This document shows positions 14,705 through 23,107 of a stretch of DNA of 38,202 bases, in pieces. The translations under genes and the position numbers were made by a program. The notes below the pieces were generated by a model, which worked only from the letters and a program-made list of their open reading frames with translations, did no database searches and was not told the DNA's origin. This DNA comes from Micromonospora echinofusca (lineage in GTDB: Bacteria; Actinomycetota; Actinomycetes; Mycobacteriales; Micromonosporaceae), in the NCBI RefSeq assembly GCF_017614955.1, contig NZ_WVUH01000016.1:1-38202 (forward strand), in the 5' to 3' direction. Every line of letters begins with the position of its first letter. The first letter of the stretch is position 1.

Positions 14705-16243
14705 TCAGTGCCGGCGGAGGGCGACCACCGCGATGTCGTCGTGGATCTGCGGCGGCGCGAGTTTCACCAGCAGCCGCTCGCAGAACCGGTCCAGGTCCTG
14801 CTCGACCTCGGACGCACAGGCCGCCAGGGCGGTCAGACCGGCGTCGATGTCGGCGTCCCGCCGCTCGATCAGCCCGTCGGTGTAGAGCACCAGGGACGCG
14901 CCGCGCGGCAGCACGAACTCCCGGTCCGCCGGCCGGACGGCCCGTACCCCGAGCAGCGGCGCCCGGTGGTGCACGAACTCCGGCCCGCCGTCGCCTACCA
15001 CCAGCGGCGGCAGGTGGCCGGCGCTCGCCATCCGGATCCGCCCGGTGGGCGGGTGCAGCAGCATGACGCAGATGGTGGCCAGCTCACCGGGGAGGAGGGT
15101 ACGCATCAACTCGTCGACCCGGTCCAGCACCGCGCCCGGCTGGTGCCCCTCCACCGCGTACGCCCGGACGGCGTGCCGCAGCTCGGCCATCACCGTCGCG
15201 GCGTGCAGCGAGTGCCCGGCCACGTCCCCGATCGCCACCAGCAGGTGGCCGTCGAGCATCACCAGCTCGTAGAAGTCCCCGCCCACCTCGGTCTGGGCGC
15301 TCGCCGGCTCGTACCGCACCGCCAGGTCGTAGCCGGCGACGTCCGGGATCCGGCGGGGCAGCAGGCTGCGTTGCAGGGTGACGGCGATCCGGTGCTCCTC
15401 GTCGAAGGACCGTTGCGCCTCCACGGCAGCGGCGACCGCCTGGGCGAGCTGCACCAGGACGGGGGCGCCGGGCAGCAGTTCCCCGTTGGGTACCACGATG
15501 TAGAGCGGAGCCCGGTCGGTGCGCAACCGGGCGGCGGCCACCGTGATCCGCTGTCCGGCGGGCCAGTCGAGCGCCGGCCAGTCCTCCGCCGAGCCGACGT
15601 GCACGCTGGAGCCGATCGGTACGTCAGCGTCGTCGACGGACCAGGGCTGGAGGAAGGCGTCCGCCCCCGGGCCGGTGGTGACCGCGGCGAGGCAGTCCCC
15701 GTCGAAGGTCTCGGCGGCGACCACCGCCGGCCCCTGGAAGATCTTCGCGGCACCGGCGGCGGCGGCGGTCAGCAACCGGTTGAAGTCCGGCGCCGAGTTG
15801 ACCGCCAGGGTGGTGTCGGCGAGCCCGGCGAGCCGCTCGGCGAGCAGTTCCGCGCGCTGCCGGGCCCGGTAGTAACGCAACACCGCCTGGGCGGTGGCCA
15901 CCAGTTCCTCGGGTTCGATCGGCTCGGCCAGGTAGGCGTCGGCGCCCCGGGTCAGACCCTGCGCCCGGTCCCGGACGTCCACCGCGTGCGCGGAAACGTG
16001 GATCACCGGCATGGCCGGATGGTCCACCTTGATCCGCTCGCAGACCTCGAAGCCGTCCAGGTCGGGCAGGCGGACGTCGAGCACCACCAGGTCGATCGGG
16101 TCGACGCCGACCCGGGCCAGCGCGTCGCCGCCGGTCTCCGCCTCCAGCACGCCGAATCCGGCCCGGGTCAGCCAGTTGACCAGCAGGTAGCGCTTGGTGG
16201 GGCTGTCGTCCACCACCAGCACCGTCGCCGGACCGCCCTCCAC
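14705..16243 (-). CDS. Receiver domain-SpoIIE phosphatase response regulator
   Basis: This 512-residue output protein couples a two-component receiver to an RsbU-like phosphatase. The receiver (about 6-122) has D12/D13 and the phospho-acceptor D56 in VLDVRLPDLDG. A GAF-like middle region follows, and the SpoIIE/PP2C domain covers about 300-510 with TEVGGDFYEL, GDVAGHS, YTDGLIERR and HDDIAVV. The conserved receiver lysine is replaced (YLAEP, E107, instead of LxKP), so activation may differ from CheY-like proteins. GTG 16243 lies two bases after the kinase stop, implying coupling. It is last in the stressosome-type run, and its likely target is a STAS protein such as the one at 20517. Confidence 0.85.
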   Translation of the reverse strand: MEGGPATVLVVDDSPTKRYLLVNWLTRAGFGVLEAETGGDALARVGVDPIDLVVLDVRLPDLDGFEVCERIKVDHPAMPVIHVSAHAVDVRDRAQGLTRGADAYLAEPIEPEELVATAQAVLRYYRARQRAELLAERLAGLADTTLAVNSAPDFNRLLTAAAAGAAKIFQGPAVVAAETFDGDCLAAVTTGPGADAFLQPWSVDDADVPIGSSVHVGSAEDWPALDWPAGQRITVAAARLRTDRAPLYIVVPNGELLPGAPVLVQLAQAVAAAVEAQRSFDEEHRIAVTLQRSLLPRRIPDVAGYDLAVRYEPASAQTEVGGDFYELVMLDGHLLVAIGDVAGHSLHAATVMAELRHAVRAYAVEGHQPGAVLDRVDELMRTLLPGELATICVMLLHPPTGRIRMASAGHLPPLVVGDGGPEFVHHRAPLLGVRAVRPADREFVLPRGASLVLYTDGLIERRDADIDAGLTALAACASEVEQDLDRFCERLLVKLAPPQIHDDIAVVALRRH

Positions 16244-16245
16244 CG

Positions 16246-17616
16246 TCAGGCTCCACCCCGGGGCAGGTACACGCTGAGAGTGCTCCCCCGGCCCGGCTCG
16301 CTGGTCAGTTCCAGGGTCCCGCCGAGCAGGGTCGCCAACCGCCGCGCGTACGGCAGTCCCAGCCCGGTGCCGGCCGTCCGGCGGGACCCCGGAGCCTGGT
16401 AGAACTCCTCGAAGACCCGCCCGTGCAGCTCTGCCGGGATGCCCACACCGGTGTCGCTGACCGTGATCAGCCACCGGTCGCCCGCCTGTTCCGCCCGCAT
16501 CCGAACCTCACCCTGCTCGGTGAACTTGAGTCCGTTGTGCAGCAGGTTACGCAGGATCTGGGAGAGCAGCACCTCGTCCGAGCGGATCAAGGCGGGCTGG
16601 GGCGGGTCCTCCACCACCAGGTCCACCTCGGGCCGGCTGGCGACCGCCCGCAACGTCCCCCGGAGCTGCCCGAAGAGCACCCGCAGATCGACCTCGGCCC
16701 AGTGCGGCTCGATCCGGCCGGACTCCGCCTTGGCCAGGTCGAGCAGTTGGTTGACCAACGCGAGCAGGTCACCGGCCGAGGACCGGATCAGCCCGACCTG
16801 ACGGGACTGCTCGTCGGTCAGCGGGTCGGACGCGGAGTCGGCGAGCAGTCGGGCCAGCCCGATGATCGCGGTCACCGGGGCCCGGAGTTCGTGACTGACG
16901 TTCGCCAGGAAGCGGCTCTTGGCCTCACTCGCCGCGCGGAGCTGCGCCGACTTCTCGTCCAGTTCGGCGTAGAGCGCCACCACCCCACGGTTGGTCTCCT
17001 CCAGTTCCTCGGAGAGCTGCCCGTAGAGGGCCATCACCCCCCGGTTCGTCTCCTGGAGTTCCTCGTTGAGCCGGGCCAGCTCGTCCCGCTGGCTGCGTAC
17101 CTCGTCGAGGGCGGCGATGAGCTGCTCGTTCTGAAGGGCCAACTCGTCGAGCGCGGTGCTCGGCTCGCTCTGTGCCAACTGGGCCCGTACCTCCTCCAGC
17201 CCCTGCCTGGTCAGTGGGGCCGCGCTCGCCGGTATACGTCGGGACATCCGTACGACCGTAGCCCGATCGGACTCGGTCACGTCGAGTACGTCGACCAACC
17301 GGCCCACCGCGGCCTGCTGCGGGACGGGCGCGCCGGCCCCGACCGGGCGTACCGAGGTCAACTCGACGTGCAGGGCGGGCTGCGCCACGACCGCCGGCTG
17401 GGCGAGGAAGACCACGTCGGCCCCGCCCCCGGCGGCCAGCAGGTGCCGCCCGACCTCGCTGAGGGCGGTGGCGATGCGGATCTGGTCCTGGTGCTCGATC
17501 CCGAGCAGCGCCGCCACTTCGCGGCCCCGCTGACGGACCACGAAGATGTCGTGCTCGACGCGCAACGTCATCTGCATCAGGGGGATCGACAGGCCCCGTC
17601 CGCTGGTCACCGGCAC
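16246..17616 (-). CDS. Sensor histidine kinase with degenerate RsbT-like N-terminus
   Basis: This 456-residue cytoplasmic kinase has no membrane segment. Residues about 18-62 resemble the first half of an RsbT-type HATPase, but the N-box reads SEVGRHLL instead of SELARNTL and the glycine boxes are missing. That part is therefore probably a binding module. A coiled coil (about 138-235) contains two copies of ETNRGVxALY. HisKA follows with H242 in NVSHELRAP, then a HATPase with NLLHNGLKFT, DTGVGIP and GTGLGLP. It presumably phosphorylates the receiver-SpoIIE protein encoded two bases downstream. The GTG at 17616 lies 13 bases after the preceding stop; GTG 17610 is an alternative. Location in the rsbRST run suggests it listens to the stressosome. 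Confidence 0.85.
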   Translation of the reverse strand: MPVTSGRGLSIPLMQMTLRVEHDIFVVRQRGREVAALLGIEHQDQIRIATALSEVGRHLLAAGGGADVVFLAQPAVVAQPALHVELTSVRPVGAGAPVPQQAAVGRLVDVLDVTESDRATVVRMSRRIPASAAPLTRQGLEEVRAQLAQSEPSTALDELALQNEQLIAALDEVRSQRDELARLNEELQETNRGVMALYGQLSEELEETNRGVVALYAELDEKSAQLRAASEAKSRFLANVSHELRAPVTAIIGLARLLADSASDPLTDEQSRQVGLIRSSAGDLLALVNQLLDLAKAESGRIEPHWAEVDLRVLFGQLRGTLRAVASRPEVDLVVEDPPQPALIRSDEVLLSQILRNLLHNGLKFTEQGEVRMRAEQAGDRWLITVSDTGVGIPAELHGRVFEEFYQAPGSRRTAGTGLGLPYARRLATLLGGTLELTSEPGRGSTLSVYLPRGGA

Positions 17617-17629
17617 ACCGCCGACGGCC

Positions 17630-18625
17630 TCACCGGGGCACCCGGGCGACCAGTACGCACGCGTCGTCCCGGCGTACCCCGGCGTCGCGCAGCACGGTGG
17701 CGGCGAACACCAGGGGTGAGCGTTCCAGCAGGCCGGGATAGTTGTCGAGCTGCCACCGGTCGGTGACCCCGTCGGTCTGCATCACCAGCACCTCGTCTGC
17801 GGTGAACGGGTACTCGTACTCCCGGACCATCCGGCGGTTGTGCCCGGCGATCCCGGGCAGGCTGACCAGCCCGCGCCGGGTGCCGTACCCGACGATGCTG
17901 GCGCTGACGTTGCCCAGGCCGGCGTAGCGCACCAGCCCGGCGACCGGGTCCACCTCGGCGACGGAGAGCGCCCCGCCCCGGGTGTGCGCCATCGCGGTGT
18001 GCAGCCGCTCCACGAGCGCCGCCGGGGGCAGCGCGGGTGCGGCGCGGAACGCGGCAAGCGCGGCCTGCGTGGCGGCGTGGGCCAGCACGCCGTGCCCCAG
18101 CCCGTCGCAGACCAGGAGTTGGTACCGGTCGTCGCAGTCCCGGACGGCGTAACCGTCGCCACTGACCGACTCGCCGGTCAACGGCCGGACGACACCGGCT
18201 GCCCATCCCGGTTGCGGTGGCGGGCCGGACCAGATCTGCACGGCCAGGACCGTGCCCCGGCCGGGGACCGAGTGCCCGTCGTACCAGCTCGCCTGCCGGA
18301 CGACCGCGCCGAGCCCGATGCCGAGGGTGCCGGCGGTGGAGTGCCCGTCCCGGGCGGAGGCGACCAGGTCGGCCATGCCCGGTCCGGAGTCGAGCGCGAC
18401 CAGTTCGACGCCGACCCGGTCGGCGTGCCGTACCGGCCGGAGCAGCAGTTGCCCCTCGTCGGCGTGTTTGACCAGATTGGTGGCGAGTTCGGTGGCCACG
18501 ATGGCGAGGTCGGCGACCCTGGTCTCCCCGAGGCCCAGCTCACCGCCGAGCCGTTCGGCGGCCCGGCGGACCGCGCTCGCTGTACTGCTGGACTCGACCC
18601 GGAACCACAACCCGTCAGTCGGCAC
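17630..18625 (-). CDS. RsbT-like HATPase fused to RsbX-like PP2C phosphatase
   Basis: The N-terminal half (about 1-135) is an anti-sigma-type HATPase with ATELATNLVKHAD, DSGPGMADL and GTLGIGLGAV. The C-terminal half (about 150-331) is a short SpoIIE/PP2C domain with SGDGYAV, VCDGLGHG, QTDGVTDRW and RRDDACVLV. RsbX dephosphorylates RsbS and RsbR in Bacillus and resets the stressosome. This fusion sits directly after rsbT and probably does the same job while docking through its HATPase half. The GTG at 18625 lies 35 bases after the rsbT stop. The fold assignment is firm; the reset role comes from context. Confidence 0.84.
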   Translation of the reverse strand: MPTDGLWFRVESSSTASAVRRAAERLGGELGLGETRVADLAIVATELATNLVKHADEGQLLLRPVRHADRVGVELVALDSGPGMADLVASARDGHSTAGTLGIGLGAVVRQASWYDGHSVPGRGTVLAVQIWSGPPPQPGWAAGVVRPLTGESVSGDGYAVRDCDDRYQLLVCDGLGHGVLAHAATQAALAAFRAAPALPPAALVERLHTAMAHTRGGALSVAEVDPVAGLVRYAGLGNVSASIVGYGTRRGLVSLPGIAGHNRRMVREYEYPFTADEVLVMQTDGVTDRWQLDNYPGLLERSPLVFAATVLRDAGVRRDDACVLVARVPR

Positions 18626-18660
18626 CGTCGCTCCGTATCACCGGGACCATACGGTCGCCG

Positions 18661-19080
18661 TCACCGGGACCACTTGGTCACCGTGATCCGGGTACCCTGG
18701 CCCACCGCCGTCTGGATGTCGAACTCGTCGACCAGCCTACGGGCACCACTGAGTCCGAGTCCGAGCCCGCCGCCGGTGGTGTACCCGTCGGTCAGCGCCA
18801 GCTCCAGGTCGGGAATGCCCGGCCCACTGTCGGTGAAGACGATCCGGACCCCCTGCCGCCGTCCGTTGTCCACGGTCGTCACCTCGACCTGCCCGCCGCC
18901 GCCGTAGACCAGTGTGTTGCGGGCCAGTTCGCTGGCGGCGGTGACCAGTTTGGTCTGGTCGACGAGGGAGAGTTTGGCCGCGACGGCGACCGTACGGACC
19001 AGTTGCCGGACCCGGACCACGTCCTCGTCGCCGACGATGGCCTGCGTCTGCGGACGGCCGAGGCCGAGGCCGGCGGTCAT
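18661..19080 (-). CDS. rsbT: RsbT-like serine/threonine kinase (stressosome switch)
   Basis: This 139-residue HATPase kinase matches RsbT. The N-box is ASELARNTLVYGGGG, the G1 box DSGPGIPDL and the G2 box GGGLGLGLSGARRLVDEF. RsbT is held by the RsbR/RsbS stressosome, phosphorylates both on stress, then leaves to activate a downstream phosphatase. All residues expected for ATP binding are present. The ATG at 19080 overlaps the rsbS stop by 4 bp, as in many rsbRST operons. Its target here may be one of the SpoIIE-type phosphatases downstream. Confidence 0.9.
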   Translation of the reverse strand: MTAGLGLGRPQTQAIVGDEDVVRVRQLVRTVAVAAKLSLVDQTKLVTAASELARNTLVYGGGGQVEVTTVDNGRRQGVRIVFTDSGPGIPDLELALTDGYTTGGGLGLGLSGARRLVDEFDIQTAVGQGTRITVTKWSR

Positions 19081-19496
19081 GTCGACGTCGCCGCCTGCCC
19101 CGGGTCGGCCTCGTCGAGGTCCACCGCCCAGTCGTCGGTCTCCTCCCGGCTGGCCGCGATCAGCTCCATGCCGCGCTCGACGTTCAGCGCGGTCCGGATG
19201 CCGTTGAGGGAGAGCCCCAGCTCCACCAGGGTGATGGCCACGGCGGGCCGCATCCCGACCACCACGGTCTCCGCGTCGAGCACCTTGGAGATGGCGGCGA
19301 TGGTGGAGAGCATCCGCCCGACGAACGAGTCGACGATGTCCAGGGCGGTGATGTCGATGATGACGCCGTGGCAGCCGGTGGCCACGATCCGGTCGGCCAG
19401 GTCCTCCTGGAGTTGCAGGGCGGTCTGGTCCTCCATGTCCAGTTGGATGGAGACCAGCAGGATGTCGCCGATCTTCAGGACCGGCACCCGCTCCAT
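19077..19496 (-). CDS. rsbS: RsbS-like STAS scaffold protein
   Basis: This 139-residue protein has a single STAS domain (about 5-115) and is the RsbS component that holds RsbT in the stressosome. The phosphorylatable serine is S57 in DIVDSFVG, matching S59 of Bacillus RsbS. The C-terminal 20 residues are an acidic extension (EADPGQAATST) beyond the usual length. ATG 19496 overlaps the rsbR stop by one base (TGATG), and its own stop overlaps rsbT by 4 bp, so RsbR, RsbS and RsbT are translationally linked. Confidence 0.9.
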   Translation of the reverse strand: MERVPVLKIGDILLVSIQLDMEDQTALQLQEDLADRIVATGCHGVIIDITALDIVDSFVGRMLSTIAAISKVLDAETVVVGMRPAVAITLVELGLSLNGIRTALNVERGMELIAASREETDDWAVDLDEADPGQAATST

Positions 19497-20359
19497 CAGG
19501 ACTCCCGACGGGCGTTCCGGCGCGCCGCGTCGACCCCGGTCAGCTTGAGGACGTGCCGCAGGGCGTCGGCCAGGCTCGCCTTGGTGGCGATGTCACCGAA
19601 CTCGATGCCGAGCGCCACGATGGTCTGGGCGATCTGCGGGCGGATGCCGGAGATGATGCAGTCCGCCCCCATCAGCCGGGCGGCCACCACGGTCTTCAGG
19701 ATGTGCTGGGCGACCTGGGTGTCGACGGCCGGCACCCCGGTGATGTCGATGATCGCGTACGGCGAGCCGGTGTCGACCAGGGTCTGGAGCAGCCGTTCCA
19801 TCACCACCTGGGCGCGGGCCGAGTCGAGCGTGCCGACCAGCGGCACGGCCACCACGCCCTCCCAGAGCTTGACCACCGGGGTGGAGAGTTCGAGGAGCTG
19901 CTCGGCCTGGTCGGCGATCAGCTCCTCGCGTGCCTTGGCGTAGCTCTCGAAGGTGAACAGCCCCAGCTGGTCGATCAGCGCGGAGTAGGCGACGAAGTCG
20001 CGCAGGTTCTGCTCGGCACCGCCGCCGGCCGACATCGTCTCCAGCACGATGTCCTTCAGCGCGAAGACGCTGACCGCGGTCTCGGTGGCGGTGAAGCCCC
20101 GACGCGCCCGGCTGCGGGACAGTTCGGACAGTACGGCCCGCAGCTCGCCCGCCGACTCGGCGTGCAGCTCCCGGCCGTCGCCCTCCAGGGCGACCAGCAG
20201 CGCCCGGTGCAGTTCCCGCACCTGCGACTGGAGTTCGGCCTGGCTCAGCCGGCCCCGCAGCGAGACGGCGACCGAGTCGGCCCACCGTTTGACGATCTGC
20301 TCCGCGTGGTCACCGAGCAGACCGGCCAGCCGACTGCCCTGTGCGGCGTCCAACGCCAT
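19496..20359 (-). CDS. rsbR: RsbR-like stressosome sensor (RsbRD N-terminal domain + STAS)
   Basis: This 287-residue protein has an all-helical RsbRD-type N-terminal domain (about 15-150), which in this family replaces the non-haem globin of RsbRA, then a linker and a STAS domain (about 162-278). T160 in ELSTPVVKLW and T214 in AVDTQVAQH occupy the positions of the two RsbT-phosphorylated threonines of RsbRA. It is the first gene of the run rsbR-rsbS-rsbT and defines the sensory input, but the ligand of RsbRD domains is unknown. A ribosome site (GGGAGG) precedes the ATG. Confidence 0.88.
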   Translation of the reverse strand: MALDAAQGSRLAGLLGDHAEQIVKRWADSVAVSLRGRLSQAELQSQVRELHRALLVALEGDGRELHAESAGELRAVLSELSRSRARRGFTATETAVSVFALKDIVLETMSAGGGAEQNLRDFVAYSALIDQLGLFTFESYAKAREELIADQAEQLLELSTPVVKLWEGVVAVPLVGTLDSARAQVVMERLLQTLVDTGSPYAIIDITGVPAVDTQVAQHILKTVVAARLMGADCIISGIRPQIAQTIVALGIEFGDIATKASLADALRHVLKLTGVDAARRNARRES

Positions 20360-20391
20360 CGTTACCTCCCTGGGGCCGGGTCGGGGCGGAC

Positions 20392-20407
20392 TCTACCACC
20401 GGGTAGA
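20392..20407. promoter_or_regulatory. Small inverted repeat between divergent rsbR and STAS genes
   Basis: TCTACC (20392-20397) and GGTAGA (20402-20407) form a perfect 6-bp inverted repeat within the 157-base divergent gap (20360-20516). It lies about 35 bases upstream of the rsbR start. It may be an operator or part of a promoter; no clear sigma consensus was found. Confidence 0.3.
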
Positions 20408-20516
20408 CCCTAACTACTTGTCACGATGCAAGGGAATGATCCGAGCCACCGGACCCGTCCCGTTCTGCGTACCGGGCTGCCGGTGGAGTACCGTTCCAGG
20501 GAACAGGAGGTCGCGA

Positions 20517-20873
20517 ATGTCCTTGACGGTGCACACGGAACAGCGCGGCGACGTGGTCGTCGTGTCGGTGGCGGGCGAGCTGGACATGGCGACCGCGCCC
20601 CAGCTCCAGGACCAGATCACCGACCTGCTCGACAAGGGGCGCAGCCAGCTCGTGTTCGACCTGGCCGACGTGTCGTTCTGCGACTCCACCGGGTTGTCCG
20701 TCTTCGTCCGGGCGAAGAACAGCTGCGACGAGGCCGGCGGCCTGGTCCGGCTCGCCGCGCCCCAGCGGGGCGTGCTGCGCATCCTTGAGGTGAGCGGCCT
20801 GGTCGAGGTGCTCCAGACCTACCCGACGGTGGACGAGGCGGTGGCCGGGGACCCGAGCCGGGCCTCGTTCTGA
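20517..20873 (+). CDS. STAS-domain anti-anti-sigma factor (RsbV/SpoIIAA-like)
   Basis: This 118-residue protein is one STAS domain, with VAGELDMATAPQL near 18-30 and the phosphorylation site S57 in CDSTGLSVF. Members bind an RsbW-type anti-sigma factor when unphosphorylated and so free a sigma factor. The anti-sigma kinase and sigma factor are not next to it. It is divergent from the rsbRST run and is the obvious substrate for the SpoIIE phosphatases in this window (inference). The start is fixed by AGGAGG seven bases before ATG 20517. The gene ends just before a strong terminator hairpin. Confidence 0.9.
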   Translation: MSLTVHTEQRGDVVVVSVAGELDMATAPQLQDQITDLLDKGRSQLVFDLADVSFCDSTGLSVFVRAKNSCDEAGGLVRLAAPQRGVLRILEVSGLVEVLQTYPTVDEAVAGDPSRASF

Positions 20874-20886
20874 CGAACTGACGACG

Positions 20887-20920
20887 ATCCGGGCCCGGCC
20901 GCCTGCGGCCGGGCCCGGAT
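20887..20920. terminator. Bidirectional terminator hairpin
   Basis: ATCCGGGCCCGGCCG (20887-20901) and CGGCCGGGCCCGGAT (20906-20920) form a perfect 15-bp stem with the loop CCTG. It is placed 13 bases after the STAS stop and upstream of the convergent MFS stop at 20987. No U-run follows. Confidence 0.72.
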
Positions 20921-20986
20921 TCGTGTGCGGCACGCCCGGCCCGGAGGACCGGCGGGCGCACCGTCCACCTGCGGTTGCCGTCGCTC

Positions 20987-22333
20987 CTACTCGTCCTCGA
21001 TGTGCCGGGGCCGGGCGATGGCCAGTCCCGCCCCGGTCTGCACGGCCAGCGCGACGAGCAGGAAGCCGATCGGCACCGGCCAGCCGCCGGTCGCCTCGTA
21101 GAGCACCCCCACCAGTAGCGGACCGAGCGCGGCGATGACGTAGCCGACGCTCTGCGCGAAGGCGGACAGCGCCACCGTGCCCTCGGCGGTCCGGGCGCGC
21201 AGCCCGATGGTGGCCAGGACCAGCGGGAACGCTCCCTGACCGAGGGCCAGCAGCACCACCCAGAGCACCGCCGCGTCGTACGGCGCGACGGCCAGTCCGA
21301 GGTAGGCCAGGGTCATCGCGGCGGACAGGGTCAGCACCACCGGACGCAGCGTCGTGAGCCGGGTGGCCACGGTCGGCATCAGCAGCGCGATGGGTACCCC
21401 GAGTGCGGTCACCCCGGCGAGCAGCAGCCCGGCGGCCTGCGGCTGGTAGCCGGCGTCCCGGAAGAGCTGGGCGAGCCACCCCATGATCGCGTACCCGCTC
21501 AGCGACTGGGCGCCGAAGTAGAGCGCCATCGCCCAGCCGAGTCGGGTGCGGCCGGGCCGGATCCGGGTTCGGGGCGTCGGGGCGGGAGCAGGTCCGGCGC
21601 GCCGGGCGGCGGCGCGGGCCCGCAGTGCCAGCGGTACCCACGGGAGCAGGGCCAGCGCGGCGAGCAGCGCCCAGACGCCGAGACCGGCCCGCCACGAGCC
21701 GAACGCGTGCGCCACCGGCACCGCCGACGCGGCGGCCACCGAGGCGCCCATCGTCAGGGTCATCGAGTACGCCCCGGTGACCAGTCCGGCCCGGTGCGGG
21801 AAGTACTGCTTGACCAGCATCGGCAGCAGGATGTTCGCCACGGCGATACCGGCGAGCGCGAGCGCGCTGGTGGCGAGGAAGACGCCCGGCGCGTCGGTGG
21901 TGATCCGCAGCAGTTGCCCGAGGGCGAGCACGGTCATCGAGACGAGCAGCAGTCGGGCTGCGGAGAAGCGCCGGACCAGCCACGGGGTGGACGCGCCCAC
22001 CAGGGCGAACGCGACGGTGGGCAGGGTGGTGACCACGCCCGCCATCGCCCCGGAGAGGCCGAGCCCGGTGCGTACCTCGTCGAGCAGGGCACCCAGGCTG
22101 GTGATCGCGGCCCGCAGGTTGAGCGCGACGAGGAGGATGCCGACCAGGACCAGCGCACCGCCGGTTGCCGGCTTCGCCGCTGCCGGTGGCGGCGCCACCG
22201 GGTTGTCCGGGCGGGTCGACGGGCCCACGGGTGGGGACGCCGCCGGGGCGGAGGACCGGACCGGCCGGGCGGGTGCCGGCCGGGGTGTCGCCACCGTGGG
22301 CGGCTCGGTGAGGGCGGTCGGTGGCGGCGTCAT
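20987..22333 (-). CDS. MFS transporter, CynX/NimT-like
   Basis: This 448-residue carrier has about 12 membrane helices after a long Pro/Ala-rich cytoplasmic tail (residues 1-58). The region LNLRAAITSLGALLDEVRTGLGLS at the first helix is typical of the CynX/NimT/YeaN branch, whose members move cyanate, nitroimidazoles or small organic anions. The substrate here is unknown. ATG 22333 is chosen because TAGGGT lies seven bases upstream, consistent with a leaderless transcript. It is divergent from a FadR-type GntR regulator 50 bases away, the common arrangement for this carrier type, and is probably controlled by it. Confidence 0.85.
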   Translation of the reverse strand: MTPPPTALTEPPTVATPRPAPARPVRSSAPAASPPVGPSTRPDNPVAPPPAAAKPATGGALVLVGILLVALNLRAAITSLGALLDEVRTGLGLSGAMAGVVTTLPTVAFALVGASTPWLVRRFSAARLLLVSMTVLALGQLLRITTDAPGVFLATSALALAGIAVANILLPMLVKQYFPHRAGLVTGAYSMTLTMGASVAAASAVPVAHAFGSWRAGLGVWALLAALALLPWVPLALRARAAARRAGPAPAPTPRTRIRPGRTRLGWAMALYFGAQSLSGYAIMGWLAQLFRDAGYQPQAAGLLLAGVTALGVPIALLMPTVATRLTTLRPVVLTLSAAMTLAYLGLAVAPYDAAVLWVVLLALGQGAFPLVLATIGLRARTAEGTVALSAFAQSVGYVIAALGPLLVGVLYEATGGWPVPIGFLLVALAVQTGAGLAIARPRHIEDE

Positions 22334-22340
22334 GTCTCGG

Positions 22341-22384
22341 ACCCTACAATCATGGGATGAATTTCGGCCTGGTGATGTAACCAG
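22341..22384. promoter_or_regulatory. Divergent promoter/operator region of the MFS and GntR genes
   Basis: A minus-strand -10-like TAGGGT occupies 22341-22346. TCAT-GGG-ATGA (22350-22360) and CTGGT-N6-ACCAG (22369-22384) are two perfect short inverted repeats; the second reaches the GntR start codon. They are candidate GntR operators, though the TGGT/ACCA spacing is longer than the classic FadR site. Confidence 0.4.
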
Positions 22385-23067
22385 TGACACCGTCGGTTGA
22401 TTCCCCTTCCGGTCCGCCCCGGCAGACCCGGGTCCGGCAGACGATCGAGCAGCTCAGAGCCCGGATCCTGGGTGGTGAGTGGCCGTTGGGCGCGAAGATC
22501 CCCACCGAGCCGCAGCTGGTGGAGGCCCTCGGTGTGGGGCGGAACACGGTCCGCGAGGCGGTCAAGGCCCTGGTGCACGCCGGGGTGCTGGAGTGCCGCC
22601 AGGGCTCCGGGACGTACGTGGTCTCCACCGACGAACTGGCCGGCGCGGTCGGCCGGCGGCTCACGGACGCCCGGATGAGCGAGGTGGTCGAGGTCCGCCG
22701 GGCCTTCGAGGTCGAGGCGGCCCGGCTCGCCGCGCTCCGGCGTACCCCGGACGACCTGGCCGCTCTCGACCGTGCGCTCGCCGCCCGGGAGGCCGCCTGG
22801 CGCACCGGCCGGGCCGAGGCGTTCGTCGAGGCCGACGCCGACCTGCACGTCGCGATCGTCGCGGCGGCACACAACGCCATGCTGGCCGAGCTGTACGCCT
22901 CGGTGGGCGGCGCGCTGCGGGACACCGTCGCGCACGCCATCGGCCCCGACCTGACCCCGGAGCGGTACGTCGACCACGGTCGGCTGGTGGCCGCGATCCG
23001 GGCCGGCGACCCGGACCGGGCCGCCGACGAGGCCGGCGCTTTTCTGGAGGCGCCGACCGGGGCATAG
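22384..23067 (+). CDS. GntR family regulator, FadR subfamily (FCD domain)
   Basis: This 227-residue regulator has a GntR winged helix (about 17-85: PLGAKIPTEPQLVEALGVGR, then NTVREAVKALVHAGVLECRQ) and an all-helical FCD ligand-binding domain (about 95-220). FCD members sense organic acids or related metabolites, often through bound metal; a likely metal His is in ADLHVAIVAAAHN. It most likely controls the divergent MFS carrier and itself. GTG 22384 is the chosen start; no strong ribosome site is visible and a short inverted repeat overlaps it. Confidence 0.87.
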   Translation: MTPSVDSPSGPPRQTRVRQTIEQLRARILGGEWPLGAKIPTEPQLVEALGVGRNTVREAVKALVHAGVLECRQGSGTYVVSTDELAGAVGRRLTDARMSEVVEVRRAFEVEAARLAALRRTPDDLAALDRALAAREAAWRTGRAEAFVEADADLHVAIVAAAHNAMLAELYASVGGALRDTVAHAIGPDLTPERYVDHGRLVAAIRAGDPDRAADEAGAFLEAPTGA

Positions 23068-23107
23068 GTTTGCCCGGTACGTCGACCGGCCACCTCAGGA
23101 GTACGGG

